From positions 5,146,001 to 5,210,000 of the forward strand of contig JAWQUS010000022.1 of assembly GCA_036365455.1 (NCBI GenBank): a stretch of DNA of 64,000 bases. The letters are read 5' to 3'. Of the stretch, positions 1 through 9,848 are shown one piece after another (the stretch's first letter is position 1; every line of letters starts with the position of its first letter). The DNA is from Macrosoma leucophasiata (taxonomy: Eukaryota; Arthropoda; Insecta; Lepidoptera; Hedylidae). The notes under the pieces are model-generated. The model did not search any database, was not told the origin of the DNA, and saw only the letters and a program-made list of their open reading frames with translations. The translations under genes and the position numbers were made by a program.

Positions 1-78
1 ATTTTTATTTATGTAATTCAATTTGTGCCCAAAAGTGCTTTGTGATTCAGTTTACTCATGCTGAAAATGATTGCATTA

Positions 79-217
79 GCCTGCACCAAGGTATTTGTAA
101 CAGTTATTGTAACATTTCACATCCTTCTTTAACTCAAAGAAATCTGTTAAAGTAGGAGAAGGATGTGAAATGTTACAATAACTTTAACTTTAACAAATAT
201 CTTGATGCAACCCAGGC
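79..217. repeat. Foldback MITE with TTA target duplication
   Basis: The ends are inverted copies (GCCTGCACCAAG on the left, CTTGATGCAACCCAGGC on the right). A near-perfect inner stem of about 28 bp surrounds AACATTTCACATCCTTCT. TTA is present on both sides (76-78 and 218-220). A 3-bp TTA duplication suggests PIF/Harbinger, but no transposase is present. The loop is about 30 bp. Confidence 0.6.
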
Positions 218-228
218 TTAATATAAAA

Positions 229-345
229 TCTACACATACAAATAAATAAAATTAGAGTATCTGTTTGAAACATAAAAATAACAGCTTTTTAACCGACTTC
301 AGAAAGGAGGAGGTTCTCAATTCGACCTGTATGTTTTTTTTTTAT
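229..345 (+). repeat. Helitron-like 5' fragment plus another repeat end
   Basis: ACAAATAAATAAAATTAGAG closely matches the start of the Helitron-like piece at 3573. It is followed by a CTTTTTAACCGACTTCAG segment typical of a common lepidopteran repeat, then a T run. It is a fragment only. Confidence 0.35.
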
Positions 346-385
346 TTTTTTTGTGTATTTTACACGATTCTTAATAACTTATTTT

Positions 386-733
386 CCAAATATCAAGCTT
401 TTTTTTGTACCCAGCTTTTTTCAAATGCGCCAAAACTGTTTTGTGATCAATTCTCAGTTCTTCAGCTACATCGTAACTACTGATATGTCGATCTTGCTCC
501 ACCTTTTCAAAAATGGCATCCATTTTATCCGTAATAGGGCGACCAGAGCGAGGTGCATCTTTGACATCAAAATTTCCGGATTGAAAACGCTTAAACCAAA
601 TTTGTGCTACTCTCACAGACACTGTACTAGGTCCATAAACATCTCAAATTTTTTTCGCTGCTTGCGTTGCATTTTTACCTTTTTTGTAGTAAAATTTTAA
701 AATGTATCGAATTTCTTCATTAGATTCACTCAT
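386..733 (-). pseudogene. mariner transposase, N-terminal fragment
   Basis: The minus strand from the ATG at 733 encodes the start of a mariner-family (DDD) transposase: an N-terminal helix-turn-helix region, then SVRVAQIWFKRFQSGNF, the RSGRP linker motif, and a second HTH around DVAEELRIDHKTVLAHL. A TGA replaces a cysteine codon near residue 32. The sequence stops being transposase-like near 386, after about 110 residues, so the catalytic domain is absent. It closely matches the longer copy at 17154-18128. It cannot be active. Confidence 0.88.
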
Positions 734-915
734 CTTGACAGTACGAAAAACAAATGAAAATCACATATTTGCCTAATTTGAATTTGGAATTATGTTCTTT
801 AAAATGTTAACTTTCAATGATACCAAAACCAGCCAGATACAAATACTACAGCCAAAGAGATTTTATTACAAGTTCATACATACTATAATGCGAAAAGACT
901 TTTTCCCCAACCTAT
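386..915 (-). mobile_element. Truncated mariner element
   Basis: This is the 5' half of the same mariner family as 17078-18309. Its terminal repeat (CTTTTTCCCCAACCTA) lies at 898-915, just upstream of the transposase start. The other half has been lost, and an S1 fragment abuts the terminal repeat directly. Confidence 0.85.
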
Positions 916-916
916 T

Positions 917-977
917 ATATAGGTAATGCGGTGGTGCCAACGCGCGCGAGCTCCATCACTGGAGCTCTACCACCAGT
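917..977 (-). repeat. S1 retroposon fragment (5' end)
   Basis: The first 60 bp of S1 (ACTGGTGGTAGAGCTCCAGT..ACCGCATTACC on the minus strand), joined to the end of the mariner fragment. No A-tail is present. Confidence 0.8.
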
Positions 978-1696
978 CTTTAAAAAATACTTCAGCTATG
1001 ATAAATGAACAGACAAACAGGCAGAGGCACTTATAATTCCGTCTTCCTTTTGAGGTATGTTTAGCCTAAAAACGTCAATAGAGCACAAACAATAAACAAT
1101 TTGCCTTGTTTTGATAGGCGGACATTGACAAGTTGGCCATCGACATTGATGTATATTGTACACTTATTCCGCCATCCATCAGCCTTTAGTTGTTGCTGGA
1201 CAAAGACTTCCCTTAATTATGGATTGTCCGCCCATTACAGCAGCCTCTGAGTTAAAATGTATCCTATTAGATGATAGTATGAAAGGTTTATTTTCTTCTG
1301 AAGGTTTATTTTGACTTCGAGCAGCAATCAAACCTGCGACCGCAGGATGGTTATCCTAGTCCTATCCTAGTCCATAGTCCATACGCTTGTATCCGAAAAC
1401 GTCAGCGAAAATAAAAACGTTACAATGTACTCAACAGAATAGTGTTTCTGTAATGTTTTTGCCACTTAAATTAAACGAATGCCGTTGACAAAAAGAAAAA
1501 TGTAAGTACAAAATTCTGTAAGATCTGGTGACCTAGATTTGTAAACGTGAAGCTGCGTTTGCATCGGTTCAGTTACTTACTTGCAAAAAGACGATCGAAC
1601 AGATGAGAAAAAAAAATCTCACTATTTCGACGATTGAACTAATGAATCAAACTAATGGGGATAAAGAAAAACAGCAGCTTCATTACATTTACATAA
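978..1696. other. No recognisable feature
   Basis: AT-rich sequence with no credible reading frame and no repeat shared with the rest of the window. Short direct repeats near 1350-1385 (TCCTAGTCC, CATAGTCCATA) look like local slippage. Confidence 0.5.
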
Positions 1697-1961
1697 AAAC
1701 CAGTCAAGTGCGTGTCGGGCCACGCACAGTGTAGGGTTCCGTAGTTTGTAGGTCTGAATAATGTAATTAAAAATAAATATTTTCTATGGAGTTATAAAAA
1801 AGTTAGTTGGCTCTTTGTTGTTCTATTGATTATGGTGTATACTTCTGCCAAAATTCAAGTCACTAGTAAAAATCGTTTTGCGGTAAACCGCGACGGACAA
1901 ACAGACAGACGGACATCGCGAAACTATTAGGGTTCCTTGTTTACTACGGAACCCTAAAAAA
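1697..1961 (+). repeat. TACGGAACCC-type TIR element
   Basis: Begins AACCAGTCAAGTGCGTGTCG. It has GGGTTCCGTAG near the left and TACTACGGAACCCTAAAAA at the right, preceded by an ACAGACAGACGG tract. This layout belongs to a very common lepidopteran repeat. Relatives in this window are at 19971, 32160, 43225 and 49109. Confidence 0.7.
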
Positions 1962-2175
1962 CAGATGTTTTGTCTTCAAACTTAAACTGGACACTGGATC
2001 GCGATAGTGCTGTAGCTTTAGGTAGCAAATACATGTGTGATACTATAGTAATTAGTGGTGGTGCGACTAGCGTGGCGGCGCAACCAGTATCACCTGTGAT
2101 GGCGTCCGAGCTGGTCGCGCCGCCAAATTTTAAATAAATAAATAAAAAAAATAAAAACGTTTTTATTCTCTCCAC

Positions 2176-2432
2176 AATAAAATTGGCGAATGTGGATGGT
2201 TGCGGAGGCCCAGGAAGACCAAGACTGACCTACCATGACCAAATAGGTCGAGTTCTGTCTGATGATGGGGTCAAAAGTCTTAGGAATCGGCGTGCATGTA
2301 TGAAGAGAATGATGAAGGTAGACGAGGCACGAGAGGTATGTCAGGACCGGGATATCTGGCGCTCTACACTCTCTGCCTACCCCGTTATGGACCTGGCGTG
2401 AAGATACATACACACATACATACAATAACATT
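2176..2432 (+). mobile_element. 5'-truncated RTE-like LINE
   Basis: Holds the C-terminal coding fragment, a very short 3' UTR (GGCGTGAAGATACATAC) and a CATA-type microsatellite tail, as usual for RTE insertions. I could not confirm target duplications. Confidence 0.75.
2183..2401 (+). pseudogene. RTE-like LINE reverse transcriptase, C-terminal fragment
   Basis: An open frame of about 72 residues matches the extreme C-terminus of a lepidopteran RTE-like ORF. It contains NVDGCGGPGRPRLTYHDQ, then RNRRACMKRMMKVDEAREV, and ends after WRSTLSAYPVMDLA. There is no start of its own, because this is a 5'-truncated insertion. The same stretch recurs at 18759, 34241 and 58492. Confidence 0.85.
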
Positions 2433-2730
2433 AACAGTACAAAATTATGTTAATTGCAATACAAAACATTCTGTCGTGTCATTTAATTTATTGTGGAGAC
2501 TGGAGCCTGAACTAAAGTTATAAAAACCTGCTTTACAGGTCTCCAGGTCCACATCCTTTGGATTATTTAGATGATTGTACATGTAGCAATATTTTTATGA
2601 GTGTTGTACATTATGTTTGAGGAGATTTTAATCCTATTACTAATACAATATAAAGTTTTCTAGTAGTAAAGTCTAAAGTTCACTAATACTAAAATCTAAA
2701 TTTTATAATTTGCCAGCACCTATTTGTTGT

Positions 2731-3037
2731 AACTGCCTCGGTAGCCTAGTGGTAGCAGGCCACTACTACTACGCTGAGGTCCTGGGTTCGATTCCCAGGT
2801 AGGGGGTTATCAGAGATAATGGTGAAAAGGCCTTTATCTCTGGTTCTATTGGGATTTTTCCATTTTCTGGAAATTTCCCAGTACCTCAAAGTTTGGTAAT
2901 GTGCCCGGAGATGTCAACAGGCTTGCCACCCCAAAACGTAACCGGCGAATCGTGGGTGTTTGCATGTATGCTTGAATGCATGCATTTACCTCTGCCTACC
3001 CTTTCGGGGATTACAGGCGTGAAGTTACGTTTTTTTT
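2731..3037 (+). mobile_element. S2 SINE, full length
   Basis: The tRNA-like head has an A box (TAGCCTAGTGG) and a B box (GGTTCGATTCC). The body follows, then a tail GGGGATTACAGGCGTGAAG with TTACG and a T run. It is flanked by an 11-bp duplication, ACCTATTTGTT, at 2718-2728 and 3038-3048. The tail resembles the RTE-like 3' end seen here, which suggests that LINE mobilises it. Confidence 0.9.
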
Positions 3038-3048
3038 TACCTATTTGT

Positions 3049-3570
3049 TATAAAAGTCAGTTAAAGAGTGAAGTTATAATTGAAATTTTAGTTATCCACT
3101 TATTAAGCATTAGGGTTAGTGAGATTTTATGAGACGTTGCTGTTGAAATTAGTTGCGCAACCAAACCGAGACCAGGTGAGTAACTCTCTGTAAGCTGTAT
3201 ACATTTTGTTGGTAGCGGAGACTAGTTGCGCCGCCTTGGTGTCTCGGTGAAATATAGCCCTTAACTTCGAAACGTGAAAAAGTCACTTCGTTTTAGTCAC
3301 GACGTTTTTACACTACACTTACTACATTAAAAGTCATTAGCTGAAAAACCAGTAACCTTACAAAAGGGACTGAGAAGGGAATTTGATTTCGCGAAACTGG
3401 ATCTAAAAGGCTCTTGAAAAGCTCCTGAGTCTTCAGGCATTTCTAAGAACCACAATTTTCTATTACTTGTAAATTATTATGTCGCACCCTCGATTAAATT
3501 GGCAAATAGAATTTAGAGAAATGTAGTGGTAGAGTCCCAGCATAAGGACTCGAGGGCATAGGCACCACCG
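3049..3570. other. No recognisable feature
   Basis: AT-rich with a few GC-richer words (GTTGCGCCGCC at about 3225, also at about 2115). No credible coding frame. Confidence 0.4.
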
Positions 3571-3572
3571 CA

Positions 3573-3750
3573 TCTATACAAATAAATAAAATTGGAGTGT
3601 CTGTTTGTAATATAAAAATCTGTCTGTCTGTTTGTTTGTTCCGGCTAATCTCGAGAACATTTTGACGGGACTTTCACTGGCAAATAGCTTACGTAATAGG
3701 GCGTAACTTAGGCTAAAAATAATCGATATGGTTCTTTAAACTGTCGAACT
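3573..3750 (+). mobile_element. Helitron-like 5' portion
   Basis: Starts TCTATACAAATAAATAAAAT and contains a CTGTCTGTCTGTTTGTTTGTT tract. The text TTTCACTGGCAAATAGCTTA is shared with the Helitrons at 15311-15632 and 62611-63256. The 3' end is missing because it runs into an opposite-strand element. Confidence 0.6.
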
Positions 3751-4150
3751 TTTATATTCCTGAACCGATTGACATGAAACAAAGAATAAATGTTAAGTGA
3801 AACTTACCACAATGAAATAGTAAAAACCGAAAATCGGATAAGTCATTTCTGAAATTATCGTGCACAAACACACAGACAAACATACATTTTTCCGGGATAA
3901 AAAGTACCCAGTGTTGTGCGCCAAAGGTTGAAGTATAATTAAACCAAGTTTCATCATAATCGGACCAGTAGATTTTGTGTGATGCTTGAACAAACAGACG
4001 GACAGACAGACAGACAGAATTTGAACATTTTCTAAACCACATATTTGAGTTGGGTATCGATCTAGTAACATCCGCTGGTATTAATTTTTTCAATATTTTC
4101 AACGTACAGAATGTTCACTTCTACAGTTTTATTATAAGTATAGAATAGAT
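3751..4150 (-). mobile_element. Helitron-like fragment, opposite strand
   Basis: On the minus strand it starts near 4149 with TCTATACTTATAATAAAACT and contains a CTGTCTGTCTGTCCGTCTG tract. It carries the phrases on target-strand conservation typical of non-autonomous lepidopteran Helitrons. It faces the preceding fragment. Reading frames here come from the low-complexity tract. Confidence 0.5.
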
Positions 4151-4217
4151 TAAGGGATCCAAGGGGGAGATAGAGTAAACGTATTTTGTTTTCGTAATTT
4201 TTTGTAAATTTTACTAA

Positions 4218-4630
4218 GCGTTCCGACGTCCAGCATCCCGACGCCCAGCGTCCCGACGCCCAGCGTCCCGACGCCCAGCGTCCCGACGTCCAGCGTCCCA
4301 ACGCCCAACGTCCCTACGCCCAGCGTCCCGACGCCCAGCGTCCCGACGCCCAGCGTCCCGACGCCCAGCGTCCCGACGACGAGCGTCTCGACGCCCAGCG
4401 TCCCGACGCCCAGCGTCCCGACGCACAGCGTCCCGACGCCCAGCGTCCCAACGTCGGGCTTCTCTACGCCCAGCGTCTCTACGCCCCGCGTCCCGACGCC
4501 CAGCGTCCCGTCTCCCGGCGTCCCGACGTCTGGCGTCCCGACGCCCAGGGACACGACGCCCAGCGTCCCGGCGTCCAGTGTCTCGACGCCCGGCGTCCCG
4601 AAGCCCAGCGTCCCGACGTCGAGCGTCGAG
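4218..4630. repeat. 15-bp GC-rich minisatellite
   Basis: About 27 tandem copies of GCGTCCCGACGCCCA with scattered substitutions (TCC for CCC, GTC for GCC). The unit length is a multiple of three, so long frames stay open on the minus strand: one reads a GTLGV pentamer and another GRRDA. I regard these as by-products. It adjoins Helitron fragments. Confidence 0.95.
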
Positions 4631-4837
4631 ATGCTGCCCAAAGCCATAGTGGCTTTGGGCATCCACGCGAACGAAGTTGCGTATATAAAGTTAATTATAG
4701 TCACCCATTGGTAAACAGTCAATACAAACGAAAATGCGACAAATGTCCATCCAAAATGCAATGCTAGTCTCAGCAAGAGAAAATAACTCGTTTAGTCGTG
4801 CATTTAATTTTATAAACTAATAAAAGATACAAAGATA
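4631..4837. other. Short stem-loop and Helitron-like scrap
   Basis: GCCCAAAGCCA..TGGCTTTGGGC (4634-4660) forms a tight stem. It is followed by CACGCGAACGAAGTTGCGTA, which resembles a Helitron 3' end. Nothing else is recognised. Confidence 0.35.
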
Positions 4838-5168
4838 TAAAGAGGTAATAATTTTTTGTTTGTTTGTTTGTTTGTTTCGTATAGGTTCAATAACTGCTCT
4901 ACCGATTTTAAAAATTATTTCACTACTCGAAAGCTACATTATCCACATTATATTTTATTTTGGAAAAAAATCCGTAAGATATTTGGGTTTTTCCGACACA
5001 AGGTGTAAAAAATCAACCAGAAAAGTAACTTATTTTGCGTACGCTGCCTAAACTATAAAAGATATCGAGGAAGACTTTAGGCTATATCTATGTATAATCA
5101 TCACGCTAAGACGAATAGGAGAGGGTAGGCAACATTGCACCGCGCGAAGCCGGGGCGGGCCGCTAGTA
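4838..5168 (+). mobile_element. Non-autonomous Helitron-like element
   Basis: Opens with TAATAATTTTTTGTTTGTTT and ends GAAGCCGGGGCGGGCCGCTA followed by GT, i.e. the CTAG-T end of Helitrons. A reverse-oriented relative at 55552-55905 shares long stretches, including ATATCGAGGAAGACTTTAGG. No Rep/helicase coding is present. Confidence 0.7.
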
Positions 5169-5387
5169 TAGGATAATTTAAGAAATAAAATAGTGAAAAT
5201 AAATCTTATTACAAGCCAGTGGTATATATAACCGTGCCTACTATCCGGTAGAAATTTAAGGTAACTTATTTCTTAATTAAACAATATCAAACACTTAATC
5301 ATGTAATTTCAGTTCATGTATTAAGATTATAAGTCGATTACATGATTCGGGTGTTTGTGGGTGTACGTCATTTGTGTTACACGTTCA

Positions 5388-5611
5388 GAGATTATGTAAT
5401 AATACTACGTATAGAATGGACGCTTCGACGTCCCGCCCGATTTCCCCACCTCACCCAACCTCCTTCCCTGTTATGGGCGACATTTCGTATCCTCTACGTG
5501 CTACGCACACAGGTGCACGTGTAAATACACGTCACTGATTGATGTCTGTGTAATAGAGACCAAATTAAGCGTTTGTATGGAATTTTGGCGGAGTGTCCGC
5601 TGTGTGCCGTT
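5388..5611 (+). repeat. Dispersed repeat, also at 37018-37262
   Basis: Shares about 200 bp with 37018-37225, from ATGTAATAATACTACGTATA to TTTTGGC(G/A)G. The other copy continues to a CAGGTAAAAGCTAGT Helitron-type end, so this is probably a 3'-truncated Helitron-like element. Confidence 0.6.
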
Positions 5612-5690
5612 GTATAGGTAGTATTCCTTAAGGGACTGCATTTAACTCATAATACTCCAGAAGTTTTCGTACTTTGGAGAGTAAATGTTC

Positions 5691-5915
5691 AATATACTTG
5701 CCGCTAAATGGTAGTGTTAAGCACTATCGTATTTCGGTCAGGTGGTAATATACGGCCCTGTAATTTTCGGCACAGAGGCATAACATCTTAAGCCTCAGAA
5801 GTTGTATCTTGTAGTTGAATTTTGACCTCTGGTCTTTGTGATGTCTATAGGCTGCAGTCATCACTTAACATCAATGTGAACTGCACGTTTGTTTACCACT
5901 TTCATTACAAAATAA
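5691..5915 (+). repeat. S1 retroposon, 5' truncated
   Basis: Starts at the internal S1 position ATATACTTGCCGCTAAATGG and runs to the ACTTTCATTACAAAATAATA end. Moderately diverged. Confidence 0.85.
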
Positions 5916-6235
5916 TAACAAATATTATACCGGAATTTAGCCCGTTCCAAAATTCACCAGCAAATTCCCCTTTTGCACGTACATTTTCTGTTATATTCGG
6001 GAATTCGAAGCGTGTTCCAGAGTTTTATCGATGAAACAGAACATGCATTGTATATAAAACATGGATATCGACATAGGGGGAGATAATCCGAACGAAGATT
6101 ATGGTGGTGTCGTGTTTTAGGGTTCTGTTGTCTACAAACCCTTACCTCACCATGTCCATCCGTTCGTTTGTATGTCTGCAGCTCAGCTCGTAGATTATTT
6201 GTACTAGAAAGCTATGATTTGGCATCAATATTTTC

Positions 6236-6512
6236 ACTGATGGTAGAGCTCCAGTGACGGAGCTCGCGGGCGGAGGCACCACCGCATTACCTGATATACT
6301 TGCCGCTAAATGGTAGTGTTCAGCACTATCGTGTTCTGGTCTGGTGGTAATGTACGGCCATGTAATTTCCGGCACTGAGGCATGACACCTTAGGCCTCAG
6401 AAGTGGTAACGCATCTGCATTTTGACCTCTGGTCTTTGTGTAGGTGTCAGTCATCACTTAACATCAATGTGAACTGCATGCTTGGTTGCCACTTTCGTAG
6501 CATAAAAACAAA
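6236..6512 (+). mobile_element. S1 retroposon, near full length
   Basis: Begins ACTGATGGTAGAGCTCCAGT and ends GTTGCCACTTTCGTAGCATA with A-rich sequence. A short internal deletion removes part of the GTGTCTATAGGCTGCAG segment. Confidence 0.88.
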
Positions 6513-6664
6513 TATATACATATTAGCTGTGCAAAAAAATCAAGCAGTAAAATCTTGATAAATAAACTATATTTTATAGATTTACTCGCAGCCCCGACGA
6601 GCTTCATGTCGACTTAAAATTTCTGCTAGTTTGTTTCCAGTTAACATCTCTCGAAATAATAATA

Positions 6665-6755
6665 TGTTGCCACATTTGAAAGCTATAAACTCCAACGCGG
6701 GCTCGATTTCAATCAATTAAAAATATCCAATAAAAACATTTCAAATGTGGCAACA
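6665..6755. repeat. Short inverted-repeat element
   Basis: Perfect 17-bp arms, TGTTGCCACATTTGAAA and TTTCAAATGTGGCAACA, enclose 57 bp. It looks like a tiny MITE, but no target duplication is clear. Confidence 0.55.
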
Positions 6756-7165
6756 CTCACTTGAACCGAGCAATATTGCTACAAACACTATGACACGACA
6801 ATTTTATATACATTAGATTTCGTATGCATAATTTATTATTATGTATTTCAGTAAAATAACAACTAAAATCTACCGGATTTTCAATCGTGGTCATATTCTG
6901 TGGTGGGTATTGTATAAAAAACTACCTTTTTTTTATTTATGTGTTAATGTAAAGAGATTTTATGTAATACTTACAATACAATACAATGTGCCGAGAGCAC
7001 AACAACTTTGATAAAGATCATCACATGATCAAATGCGTAGTTTACGATTCTATAAAGGACATACAGACAAACATATTTTTATATATAAAGAAGAAGACAC
7101 TGCAACACATTATATCTATATATTCTATCTTCTGAAGCAGATTTCTATTCACTTTAAAAATAAAC
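6756..7165. other. AT-rich, nothing recognised
   Basis: No open frame of note and no repeat family seen. Confidence 0.4.
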
Positions 7166-7350
7166 ACACAACCATACCGCGACGTACAAACCCGTCAGCT
7201 GGCTAACGATTGCCCAACGAACATTTTTCACAATTGCGTAATTCCCGCATCTTAATTGACTGCATACGGAGTTGGCGAGACGGAAATAGTCGTCAATTAC
7301 ATGGCATGTGGGATTTCACGTCGACAAATTGAAAGCCGTACTCCGATTTT
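7166..7350 (+). repeat. Local repeat H, copy 1
   Basis: Contains GACGGAAATAGTCGTCAATT and GGGATTTCACGTCGACAAAT. The same text recurs at 7787-8103 (copy 2, split by a foldback) and 8573-8655 (copy 3, partial). The family is not identified. Confidence 0.6.
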
Positions 7351-7786
7351 TTTTTGTTAAATTATTAAAAGGCATTGCGTTTACTAGTGAAATTTATTTA
7401 ACAAGGGTTTTTGTAATTACATTTTTTTGTTTTTAAATTTATGATGGATGTAAGTACAAAATAAATGCGCATTTCCCATTGATGGTTAATATAAAACTGC
7501 AGATTACTGTAGACTTATTAGTAGAAAATAGAGATCAGGATGCACCTGTGTTGCTATTTTTTAATTGAGACGTCTATTTATATTCTGCAGAAATCTATGA
7601 ATTGTAATCTTCAATTGCCATTATTACAAACTGCATGCTATTTTCTCCATTTAATGAATATAAAAAAAATTACGATTTGATTGAATTGAAGCACAATTAT
7701 GTATATTGGTAAATGATGCCAGCTTATATTTATATCCATTGAACTTAGTAACTTTTCATCATAAAAATAAAAAATAAACTAACAAT

Positions 7787-8103
7787 ACCATGACTTACGA
7801 ATTCGTCAGCCCGCTAACGATCGCGTAATGAACGTTTTTCACAATCCTGTGTTTTCCCCGCACCTTAATTGACAGCACACGGAGTCTATGGGCGAGATTC
7901 ACAGACCGCACTACGACTTTACTTTCGAGCAAAGTACGCTTCGAACTGTCAGAACCCATACATTTCTGACAGTTCTAAGCATACTTTGCTCAAAGTAAAG
8001 TCGTAGTGCGGTCTGTGAATCTCATCATTAGAGACGGAAATAGTCGTCAATTACATGGCACGTGGGATTTCTCGTCGACAAATTTATAGCCGACTTTTGA
8101 TTT
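7787..8103 (+). repeat. Local repeat H, copy 2, interrupted by a foldback
   Basis: Matches copy 1 from CGTCAGC to GACAAATT. A hairpin of about 140 bp is inserted between the CACACGGAGT and GAGACGGAAATAG segments, so the hairpin is younger than the repeat. Confidence 0.6.
7885..8026. repeat. Long foldback (about 60-bp arms)
   Basis: GAGATTCACAGACCGCACTA starts the left arm and its inverse complement closes the right arm. The arms pair over about 60 bp with a few mismatches, around a loop of about 10 bp near 7955. It would transcribe into a strong hairpin. Confidence 0.85.
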
Positions 8104-8140
8104 TTTCATATTTAAATGTCACTATCATGTCAAAAATTTT

Positions 8141-8411
8141 ACTGGTGGTAGAGCTCCAGTGAACGAGCTCACGGGCGTAGGCACCGTTACCTAATATACT
8201 TGCCGCTAAATGTTAGTGTTCAGCACTATCGTGTTCCGGTCAGGTGGTAATGTACGGCTCTGTAGTTTCCGGCACAGAGGCATAACACCTTTGGCCTCAG
8301 AAGTGGTAACGCATCTGCATTTTGTCCTTGGTCTTTGCGTGGGTGTCTATAGGCTGCAGTCATCACTTGTGAACTGCATGCTTGTTTACCACTTTCATAA
8401 ATTAAAAAAAA
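8141..8411 (+). mobile_element. S1 retroposon, near full length
   Basis: ACTGGTGGTAGAGCTCCAGT to ACTTTCATAAATTAAAAAAA, with two small internal deletions (one in CACCGTTACC, one before TGTGAACTGC). Confidence 0.9.
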
Positions 8412-8572
8412 TCTGGTATTACGACAATTTGTGACATTGAACAAATTTCTTTTTACTCTGCTTTTGTTTTAATATTTGTAATCGGTGTATCCAATAAATG
8501 TAAAGTTCACGCAGGTTCACAACGATTATTAGTAAAGAAATAATGTTTTACATAATTAATTTTTGTAATTCT

Positions 8573-8655
8573 GCATACGGAGCCGACCAGACGGAAATAG
8601 TCGTCAATAACGCACGCGTGATTTCACGTCTACAAGTTTAAAGTCGTATTTCGAA
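8573..8655 (+). repeat. Local repeat H, copy 3 (partial)
   Basis: CATACGGAG..AGACGGAAATAGTCGTCAAT..GATTTCACGTC matches copies at 7166 and 7787 with divergence. Confidence 0.5.
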
Positions 8656-8723
8656 CCATCATATCACATTATTTGTCCGCGATGGACTCCTACACTACTT
8701 AACCGATTTTAATCCTATTAAAC

Positions 8724-9014
8724 CATAGAGCAACACGGACCACCGGCCGCGGCGGACTGGAGGGGAGTAGCCATAGCGTTTATTACCGATGCAAAACAGT
8801 CTGTCATTTTTTGCGGGGCGAAATGCGTGCGACACACACGCACACTACAAAAATCGTATATTACTACGAAACTCACACCTCGACTTTAACAAAATACAAA
8901 AATAATTTCACGCACACATTTAAACATCTAGGCGACATGTCTATGGCCATTTGGGTTTGTACTTTGACAGAGGGGAAAGCCTGCATATGGCTACTCCCGC
9001 CCGGTGTTGTTCTA
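8724..9014. mobile_element. M2 TIR element, copy 1
   Basis: Opens CATAGAGCAACACGGACCAC. The right end is shortened (CCCGCCCGGTGTTGTTCTA). The flanks TATTAAAC and TACTAAAC are compatible with a diverged 8-bp duplication. The interior matches the copy at 18353. Confidence 0.75.
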
Positions 9015-9030
9015 CTTACTAAACCGATTT

Positions 9031-9300
9031 CAGTGGTGGTAGAGATCCAGTGTAGGAGCTCGAGGGCGTAGACACCACCACATTGCCTAATTTATCTGCT
9101 GCCAAGTAGTAGTGTTCAGCTCTAGTATCGTGTTCCAGTTAGATGGTAATGTATGGACCCGTAGTAACTATCACAGAGGCATAACATCTAAGGTCTCAGG
9201 GTTGGCAATGCATTGACATTCTGACCTCTGGTTTTTGTGTAGATGTCTATAGGCTGCAGTCATCACTTAACATCCATGTAAATTGTAAACTTGTTTGCCA
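9031..9300 (+). repeat. Older S1 copy, interrupted by an M1-type element
   Basis: A diverged S1 subfamily (AGTGTAGGAGCTCGAGGGCG, CTGCTGCCAAGTAGTAGTG). It breaks off at TTGTTTGCCA and seems to resume at 9669 (TTTGTTACACAAAAAG), after the inserted element. Confidence 0.8.
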
Positions 9301-9302
9301 AA

Positions 9303-9668
9303 GGAGATTGGCGAAATTTGGCCCACGAACATACCGCGGACAGTAATGAAAGCTATATTAAAATAAATATCTTTTTTTTTTTTCATTAAACACGTGATTG
9401 TGGGAGATCCGAAACCGATGGGTTATGAAATATAAAAAAAAATAATTTCAACGATAAAAAATGTCCTACCGCCATATCCTACCGCCATATTTAATAGGGA
9501 TGCCAGTTATTGACAAAAAATCATAACTTATAAATCGATTTGAATCGTCGAATTCTTCTATTTATTATTTGTAAATGGCATACTTTTAAGAGTATTTTAA
9601 CAATATTTCCATTCTGGTTCGCCAACCTTTCAGGTGGGCCGGACCTAGTATGGGCGTTTGCCGTCTCC
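9303..9668. mobile_element. M1-type TIR element inserted in S1
   Basis: Ends are GGAGATTGGCGAAATTTGGC and GGGCGTTTGCCGTCTCC, an inverted pair with the GGAGA/TCTCC ends of M1. The interior is different (two CCTACCGCCATAT copies near 9465). The flanks are AAA on the left and TTT on the right, so no target duplication can be resolved. Confidence 0.65.
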
Positions 9669-9848
9669 TTTGTTACACAAAAAGCAATCTCTTAGTAAAT
9701 TCTCAAGCAATATTTTCTAAATTTAATGCTAGTCATACGTCACCGTGTGACCTTACAAAACCTCACACACCCGGTAACCCTCGTGTTTAATATCGTAAAG
9801 TGTATATTATCATCACTGGAATGGTTTAATACTTAAGTATCTTACCTA

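Noticed and set aside
4150..4776. A 208-codon frame across the minisatellite as a secreted or membrane repeat protein
   Set aside because: The period is 15 bp, so frames stay open by arithmetic, another frame is equally open, and the hydrophobic start is just AT-rich DNA.
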